A stretch of 64,000 nucleotides of DNA from an uncultured Prochlorococcus sp. (GTDB lineage Bacteria; Cyanobacteriota; Cyanobacteriia; PCC-6307; Cyanobiaceae): assembly GCA_902596585.1 (NCBI GenBank), contig CACJUL010000003.1, positions 1 to 64,000 on the forward strand, written 5' to 3'. The stretch's first letter is position 1, and each line of letters starts with the position of its first letter. The translations under genes and the position numbers were made by a program. Below the pieces are notes generated by a model. That model was not told where the DNA came from. It did not search any database and saw only the letters and a program-made list of their open reading frames with translations. This document shows, one piece after another, positions 58,057 to 64,000 of this stretch.

Positions 58057-59586
58057 ATGGATTTAGAAGGCAAATTATATGAAATAAAGAAACCAATAAT
58101 GGTCCTAGGCACTTCCAGTGGAGCAGGGAAATCTTTAACGGTTACTGCTATTTGCAGGATTCTTAAAAATTTAGGAGAAGAACCAATACCTTTTAAAGGA
58201 CAAAATATGAGTAACAACGCTTGGGTTGATTGGGAAGGTGGAGAGATGGCATATTCACAAGCTCTTCAAGCTTTTGCTTGTGGTGTTAATCCATCTGCTG
58301 AGATGAATCCCATTTTATTAAAGCCACAGGGAAATTCAACAAGCGAGGTCATTCACCTTGGTAAAAGTATAGGAATAACAACCGCCAAAAATTACTACCA
58401 AGATTGGTTTATTCCTGGCTGGGAAGTAATTAAAAAAAGTCTTAATTCTATTTATAAAAAAAAACCAAATTGCCGTTTAATTATCGAAGGAGCTGGAAGT
58501 CCAGTAGAGATGAATTTGATTCATAGAGACCTCACAAATTTAAGAGTTGCTAAGTATTTAAATGCAAATTGCATTTTGGTTACTGATATTGAAAGAGGAG
58601 GAGTATTTGCACAAATAATCGGAACCCTTGAATTAATGAAACCTGAAGAAAAAAAACTTATTAAGGGAATAATTATAAATAGATTCAGAGGAGACCTTTC
58701 ATTATTTGAAGAAGGGAAAAAATGGATAGAAGATAAAACTCAAATACCAGTTATCGGAATTATCCCATGGTTAAATGATTCATTCCCCCCAGAAGACTCT
58801 TTAGATTTACTAGAAAAAAAATCACGTTTCACAAATCCTGATATCAAAGTTGGAATAATAAAATTACCATCCATAAGTAACTTCTCAGATTTTGATCCAT
58901 TAGAAAATGAAGAATCAATATTAATTGAATGGATTAGAGAATCGCAAAACTTGAGAAAGTATGACTTTATTATTCTGCCTGGGAGTAAACAAACTATTAA
59001 AGATCAGATTTTTCTTGAAAATTCTGGTTTAGCTCAAGATATAAGGGAATATTCCAATGACAAAGGAAATATTATTGGCATTTGTGGAGGTTTACAAATG
59101 TTAGGAATAACACTTGACGATCCTTATTTTAAAGAGGGTTCCAAAAATCTTTCTGAACAAAAAATTAAAGGTATTGGATTACTACCATTAAAAACAACTT
59201 TCTTTGAAAAAAAATTAACACGTCAGATTAACTCTGAATCTGTATGGCCATGCAAATCAAAAATTAATGGATTTGAAATTCACAATGGGCAGACAAAATT
59301 AGATAAAACTCAAAACTTATCAAAGATTAAACCTATCTTCAAAGACTTAGATCTAGGCTGGTATAAAGAAAATAATGGTGGTGGAACTATTGCAGGAACA
59401 TATATACATGGAATTTTTGAAAATGATAGTTGGAGAGATCAATACATTAATTTAATAAGAAAAAGTAAAAATCTGCCAACAAAAGCTAAAAAATCAATAT
59501 CTTATAAAATAAAAAGAGAATCTATTATTGATAAACTTGCTAGTGAATTTGATAGACATTTAAATATCACATCAATATTAAGTTGA
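58057..59586 (+). CDS. cobQ: Cobyric acid synthase
   Basis: IMVLGTSSGAGKSLTVTAICRIL; FKGQNMSNNAWV; GICGGLQMLG. Confidence 0.95.
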   Translation: MDLEGKLYEIKKPIMVLGTSSGAGKSLTVTAICRILKNLGEEPIPFKGQNMSNNAWVDWEGGEMAYSQALQAFACGVNPSAEMNPILLKPQGNSTSEVIHLGKSIGITTAKNYYQDWFIPGWEVIKKSLNSIYKKKPNCRLIIEGAGSPVEMNLIHRDLTNLRVAKYLNANCILVTDIERGGVFAQIIGTLELMKPEEKKLIKGIIINRFRGDLSLFEEGKKWIEDKTQIPVIGIIPWLNDSFPPEDSLDLLEKKSRFTNPDIKVGIIKLPSISNFSDFDPLENEESILIEWIRESQNLRKYDFIILPGSKQTIKDQIFLENSGLAQDIREYSNDKGNIIGICGGLQMLGITLDDPYFKEGSKNLSEQKIKGIGLLPLKTTFFEKKLTRQINSESVWPCKSKINGFEIHNGQTKLDKTQNLSKIKPIFKDLDLGWYKENNGGGTIAGTYIHGIFENDSWRDQYINLIRKSKNLPTKAKKSISYKIKRESIIDKLASEFDRHLNITSILS

Positions 59587-59834
59587 AAGAAAAAAGCATA
59601 AAAATTATATGGCCAAATAATAATGAAACATTTGTTTCAGAGGGTGATGATTGGTTTTCTTCTGCGGAAAAAGCAGGTTTAGAAATCCCTACTGGATGCC
59701 TTACAGGAAGTTGCGGAGCCTGTGAAATAGATGTAAATGGTGAAACTGTAAGGGCTTGTATCAGTGATATTAAAAATAAAAAAAAATGCACGTTAAAGGT
59801 TTCTTTAACTACAGACCCCTTTTGGGAAAAATAA
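59583..59834 (+). CDS. 2Fe-2S plant-type ferredoxin
   Basis: AGLEIPTGCLTGSCGACEIDVNGETVRACI. Confidence 0.85.
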   Translation: MKEKSIKIIWPNNNETFVSEGDDWFSSAEKAGLEIPTGCLTGSCGACEIDVNGETVRACISDIKNKKKCTLKVSLTTDPFWEK

Positions 59835-59840
59835 ATTTAA

Positions 59841-60374
59841 CTAAACAATTCTAATTATTGTGAAAAGAAAAATATAATAAAAAAATGATCCTAAAAATGT
59901 GTTTATTAGAATAGCCTTCTTTTTGATTTTTGAAGAGGCAATAATATAACTTCCCAAAATATGAGGAATTATTGGGAAAGATCTAATTATTAAAATATAG
60001 GGTGATCTAAAAGTAATCTTTTCTAGGTATTTATAAAGATTATTTTTTTCTGTTCCTTTTAAAAACAATATATTTCTAGAAAATTTGAATTTTATTTTTC
60101 TCAAAATAAGAACTTGAATAACACTTAAAATAGTTAAAGCAGGAGAAAAACATAAAACATAATATATTCCAAAAAGTTTTATTAGTACAAAGTCAAAAAC
60201 AATTGATAAGGGAAGACCTAAAAAAATAGAAATAATATTTAGGGCTATTAAATATTGGTATTGAATATTTTTAAATAGAGGTTCGAGGTCATAAGTATAT
60301 TTAAATATTAATGCCAAAAAATAAACCCCTAAATAAGTAAAAAATACTTTAAAAATTACTGATTTATATTTCAT
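59841..60374 (-). CDS. Integral membrane protein, possibly VTT/TVP38-like
   Basis: Multiple hydrophobic helices; RSPYILIIRSFPIIPHILGSYIIASSKIKKKAILINTFLGSFFYY. Confidence 0.5.
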   Translation of the reverse strand: MKYKSVIFKVFFTYLGVYFLALIFKYTYDLEPLFKNIQYQYLIALNIISIFLGLPLSIVFDFVLIKLFGIYYVLCFSPALTILSVIQVLILRKIKFKFSRNILFLKGTEKNNLYKYLEKITFRSPYILIIRSFPIIPHILGSYIIASSKIKKKAILINTFLGSFFYYIFLFTIIRIV

Positions 60375-60691
60375 ATTTTTTTCTAAATATGCAAAAGGCA
60401 AGAATTAAGAATAATAATGTAAAAACTGAACTCAGAAGTTTCTTTTTAAAGTTATCATTAGTCAAAACATCAATTACTAAGATATCATTTTTTTTATTTT
60501 TCTCTGAAAATATATATCTAACAATTTTTGATACAGTTACATATCACAGTCCCTAGCCTGCTTTATTAATTGAAATGGAGGCCTAACAGTTCCACCCTAG
60601 AGAATAATTTAGAACTATCCTGAAAAGTTTTTCATGTCGACAATCTATTTCCCTCCAAAAAATCAACTAAGCAAACTTTTTATGTTTTCCC

Positions 60692-61303
60692 TCACCTAAA
60701 TAAAATATAATTGAAAGACAAACTAATTCGTTCCTCATCTATATCATTAGGTTCAACGGAATGAGGTAACCAAGAAGGAAAAACAATTAGTAACTTTTCT
60801 TCAGGCTTTACTGGAATTTTTGGTAAGTCATTTGGAAGGAATTTATAACCCTGTTTAAAAAATCCCATATTCTCCTCAGATTGCAAAAATCTCTCGTTAT
60901 AATCTTTTAAAAAAAGAAGATTTCCTCCTTTCATTTCTTGAGGAACTTTAATATAAAAAACACCTGAATATTTAGCACCAGGATGCGTATGTGGGACATT
61001 AGACCCTCCTTTACCATTAATATTTATCCAAAAATCTACTAATCGAACATTTTCTCTTCTAGACTCTTGATGTATAGCCTGAATACGTTTAGTAATTTGT
61101 TTCATTAATTTCAAGATCTCAGGCGGATTCTTAAAATTACATAAGTTGGGAGAATGATATGAGTTTTGACCTAAATTACTTTTGTTTTTAGAAGGGATAT
61201 TTTTTCTAATTTCGTAACATTCTTTTTGCAAGTTGCTAATATTTACCTCTATAAGAGAATTCCAAAAAGGTTTTGGAAATATATAGAATTTTTTTATTTC
61301 CAA
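60692..61303 (-). CDS. TIGR02466-like putative 2OG-Fe(II) oxygenase
   Basis: FWININGKGGSNVPHTHPGAKYSGVFYIKVPQEMKGGNLLFLKD...IVFPSWLPHSVEPN...RISLSFNY. Confidence 0.75.
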   Translation of the reverse strand: MEIKKFYIFPKPFWNSLIEVNISNLQKECYEIRKNIPSKNKSNLGQNSYHSPNLCNFKNPPEILKLMKQITKRIQAIHQESRRENVRLVDFWININGKGGSNVPHTHPGAKYSGVFYIKVPQEMKGGNLLFLKDYNERFLQSEENMGFFKQGYKFLPNDLPKIPVKPEEKLLIVFPSWLPHSVEPNDIDEERISLSFNYILFR

Positions 61304-61417
61304 ATTTTTTATTCAAATATGTAAATCATATCATGATGCAATATCCGAAGAACACAGACATCCCCGCTAACAAAAGTGTCAAAAAAACTTCTCTTTAAAC
61401 CAAAAGATAAACTTTAT

Positions 61418-61447
61418 ATTGAATATTGAATATTGAAAATTGAAAAT
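61418..61447 (+). repeat. Short tandem ATTGAATA/ATTGAAAA units
   Basis: attgaatattgaatattgaaaattgaaaat. Confidence 0.7.
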
Positions 61448-61535
61448 CTGAAATTAAATTAGAGTGATGATTTCTCAGGATCTTAAATAATTATTAGTCC
61501 ATGAAATAGAAAGATTAGAAATATTACTGAGAGGG

Positions 61536-61940
61536 TGTCAGTTGAGATGGATACATGGGACACGCTCAGATACTTGCTTACACAGGTATTCTCGTAAATA
61601 AGTAAAATTACACCAACATTTCCACCAACATTTTCTTTTAAAAAGGTCCTACATTGTCTGAATTCACCTGATATGATCAGACACCGTTTTAAGAATAAAA
61701 TACAATAATTGTTGTTATAACAGGTCTTTACAAAGATTTTGAATCTAAGGGAACACCTCTGACACGGTCAGACAATAAAAAAATCCGGAGAGGGTGAAAT
61801 TCACTTTCAACATACATAGGCAGATACTGGAATATATAGGACTTATTTTTGAGTGGTTAAGGACATATCCACCAACACATCCACCAACACCAAATACTTG
61901 CCGATATTGGACGACACTGTACTGAAGAAAAATTAAGACG
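61536..61940. repeat. Iteron-like cluster of GACACGNTCAGAYA words and CCACCAACA repeats
   Basis: gacacgctcagatac (about 61559), gatatgatcagacac (about 61669), gacacggtcagacaa (about 61760); ccaacatttccaccaacattt (about 61613) and ccaccaacacatccaccaacacc (about 61869). Confidence 0.45.
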
Positions 61941-62034
61941 AAAAATTTATTGACCTCACATTTATAAAGTTTCTCAAAGAAACTTTGCATTAAATTTTAT
62001 GTTTGCTTATATAAGTTTCCATCGAAAATTTAAC

Positions 62035-62958
62035 ATGAGTAATTCAAAAGAAAAACAATTAAAACTTAAAGGCATTCGTTTAAGAAAAAATTCTGAGGAT
62101 ATGAAAAACTTAGCGAGCATAATGCCAAAAACTTTTGAAAATATAGAAAAAAGTTCATATGGCAAATATTCAACAGGTGTACCTGTAAGTTTTCATGATT
62201 TAGATGCAATGACACAAGGTCTTCAAAGAGGTTCATTAGTTGTTGTAGCGGGCAGACCTTCAATGGGTAAAACTTCTTTTGCTATGAACCTTGCAAAAAA
62301 TGTTGCCAAAACAAATAAACTACCAGTTTGTTATTTCAGTTTGGAACAAAGTAAGGAGCAATTGAGTTATAGATTCCTTTCTATGGAACTTGGTATCGAA
62401 TCAGGGAGATTGAGAACTGGAAGATTACAACAAGATGAATGGGGTCTACTTGGTTCTGAGATAGAAGGCATCGGAGAAGTGCCTGTATTTGTTTGTGATA
62501 AAGGTTCTATCAAAGTTAAAGAAATGCTTTCAAAAAGTAGAAAAATTAAAGAAAAAGAAGGACTAGGAGAACTTGGATTAGTGGTAGTCGATTACATACA
62601 AATGATGGATGGTCCAAATAAAGAATCTAGAGATAAAGAGTTATCCAAAATTGTCCTTGATCTTAAAGAAATGGCAAAAGCATTGGATGTACCTGTAGTG
62701 CTTATGTCACAACTTTCTAGAGATATTGAAAAGAGAGCAAACTGTCGTCCAATGTTATGTGATTTAAGAGAAACACAAGGTTTAGAAGCACATGCAGATG
62801 TAGTAATTATGCTTTATAGAGATGAGTTTTATCATCCAGAGACTGAAGAACGAGGCATAGCAGAATTAATAGTCACCAAACACAGGAATGGTCCGGTTGG
62901 AACAGTGAAGTTACTTTTTGAACCGCAATTTACTAGATATAGAAATCTTGCTTCTTAA
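62035..62958 (+). CDS. Stand-alone DnaB-type helicase, RecA-like C-terminal domain only
   Basis: STGVPVSFHDLDAMTQGLQRGSLVVVAGRPSMGKTSFAMNLAKNVA; VVVDYIQMM; VVLMSQLSRDIEKRANCRPMLCDLRETQGLEAHADVVIMLYRDEFY. The N-terminal primase-binding domain is absent; the ORF track start is 61999. Confidence 0.88.
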   Translation: MSNSKEKQLKLKGIRLRKNSEDMKNLASIMPKTFENIEKSSYGKYSTGVPVSFHDLDAMTQGLQRGSLVVVAGRPSMGKTSFAMNLAKNVAKTNKLPVCYFSLEQSKEQLSYRFLSMELGIESGRLRTGRLQQDEWGLLGSEIEGIGEVPVFVCDKGSIKVKEMLSKSRKIKEKEGLGELGLVVVDYIQMMDGPNKESRDKELSKIVLDLKEMAKALDVPVVLMSQLSRDIEKRANCRPMLCDLRETQGLEAHADVVIMLYRDEFYHPETEERGIAELIVTKHRNGPVGTVKLLFEPQFTRYRNLAS

Positions 62959-63061
62959 ACAGATTAAATTCTCTTTAAATTAAGTTTTTTTAAAAGTTTA
63001 TATTTTTTTAGTTCATTAATGTCATATTGCAAATTCAATAATTTTTAAAATCTTATTAATA

Positions 63062-64000
63062 ATGCCTAAATCTAAGATGAATGAATTTATTGAAAAAGGT
63101 AATTATAAGCAATACACGGAAAGAGATATTGATGGTGCGTATGAAGAATATTCAAAACTTGTAAAAAATTACCCAAATCATGTTGAAGGATTCTTATTAA
63201 GAGGTCAGATAAAAGCGCATTATCGATATGAATATGTTGATGCAAAGAATGATTTTAAAAAAGCAGTAGAGATTGATCCTAATCATAGTGATGCTTGTTA
63301 TGAATATGGATCACTTCTTTGTAGACTTGGTGACAAAAATGAAGGGATTAAATATCTCGAGCATTCTGTTGAAGTAAAACCTAATGGATGTATATATGAT
63401 GAAATTGGAGAGAATAAATTATTACTTAAAGAATATGAAGAGGCGTTAGAAGCATTTATTAATGCTGCAGAGATCGAACTAAAGGATGAATATTGTTGGT
63501 ATGAAAATGTTATTAAAAGTTTTGATAAAGCGGTTAAACTGTTTCTTCAAAAAAAAGAATATCAAGATGCAATAAAATACTTGAACAAAATTATAGAAAT
63601 TAGGAATATTGCTGAAAGAGAAGATTATGAACCTAATGATTTTGATGAAGATGAATGTAAGGATTTTTATGATCCGTGTGTCGAGATAAAATTAATTGCT
63701 TTTTGTTTATATCTAGTTGGAGATTTTGAGGCATCTATTAATAAGTTGAATGAGGTTATAGAAAAGTTTTCGAATACAAAAAAAGAAAACTATCTATTTA
63801 AATCTAGTCTTATTTTAAGAGGTCAAGCATTTATTAAATGCAATAAAATTAAAGATGCTTATTCAGATTGGGATAAAGTAAGTTTCTCAAAGGTCTTCGG
63901 AAACCAAATTGCTTATTTGGAAACTTTTGAACAAGATGTTTTTGATAATTATGCTGTAAGAATAGAATTTAAAGAATGTAGAAAATATTTTTCTAAGAAA
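63062..64000 (+). CDS. TPR-repeat protein, runs off the right edge
   Basis: Open frame MPKSKMNEFIEKGNYKQYTERDIDGAYEEYSKLVKNYPNHVEGFLLRGQIKAHYRYEYVDAKNDFKKAVEIDPNHSDACYEYGSLLCRLGDKNEGIKYLEHSVEVKPN... to the window end. Confidence 0.8.
   Translation, partial: MPKSKMNEFIEKGNYKQYTERDIDGAYEEYSKLVKNYPNHVEGFLLRGQIKAHYRYEYVDAKNDFKKAVEIDPNHSDACYEYGSLLCRLGDKNEGIKYLEHSVEVKPNGCIYDEIGENKLLLKEYEEALEAFINAAEIELKDEYCWYENVIKSFDKAVKLFLQKKEYQDAIKYLNKIIEIRNIAEREDYEPNDFDEDECKDFYDPCVEIKLIAFCLYLVGDFEASINKLNEVIEKFSNTKKENYLFKSSLILRGQAFIKCNKIKDAYSDWDKVSFSKVFGNQIAYLETFEQDVFDNYAVRIEFKECRKYFSKK

Noticed and set aside
60530-60640. Possible structured RNA near tcacagtccctagcctgc...ggaggcctaacagttccaccc
   Set aside because: GC-richer patch between genes, but I could not match it to a tRNA, tmRNA, SRP or 6S RNA.
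61745-61990. Minus-strand 81-aa ORF with VGGCVGGYVL
   Set aside because: Lies in the repeat-rich region upstream of the helicase; low-complexity translation of CCACCAACA repeats.
1-64000. CRISPR array
   Set aside because: No regularly spaced 25-40 bp direct repeats with unique spacers; the tRNA fragments are kilobases apart.
1-64000. Tyrosine or serine recombinase, transposase, restriction-modification genes
   Set aside because: Looked for characteristic motifs in the translated ORFs; none recognised, so mobility machinery must be outside the window or lost.

Overview
AT-rich 64 kb window that looks like a marine picocyanobacterial (Prochlorococcus-like) chromosome. This rests on psbD/psbC, ycf4, petM, several hli genes, pntAB, and many small picocyanobacterial-type hypothetical proteins. 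About 35-60.4 kb is ordinary core genome (ychF, polA, cysS, dxr, pnt operon, trxB-trx fusion, infA, ycf39, petM, ilvN, ycf4, psbD, psbC, maf, cobQ). About 13.5-35 kb is a flexible region of very small genes with hli genes, a DUF411/DUF3721 metal-type operon, a sodium-dependent transporter and selO.

The most striking region is about 0.7-13.5 kb. At least nine copies of a tRNA-Pro(UGG) 3' half are scattered there, all on the + strand, and they divide the region into short cargo segments of one to four genes. The segments carry an SNase-like nuclease, an SPFH/SHOCT/zinc-ribbon operon, a DUF1330 protein, an MTA/SAH nucleosidase-like protein, a methyltransferase-like protein, an M48 peptidase and an hli gene. 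The best-preserved copies sit in a larger conserved junction: a short tRNA-derived direct repeat, a ~160-190 bp conserved segment, the tRNA 3' half, then a terminator-like tail. I read this as a fossil, cassette-like array of tRNA-targeting element insertions. Genomic-island tRNA-Pro repeats and tRNA-targeting 'tycheposons' have, to my recollection, been described in Prochlorococcus, so the array principle may not be new. Junction architecture and cargo are worth checking.

Other items: a recurrent promoter-like motif with a U-rich leader, twice joined to the same signal-peptide coding sequence; a stand-alone DnaB-type helicase plus TPR gene behind a repeat-rich possible replication region at the right end; and a possible alternative-pairing RNA leader before a frameshifted DUF1651-like gene. 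All calls were made by eye, without database searches.
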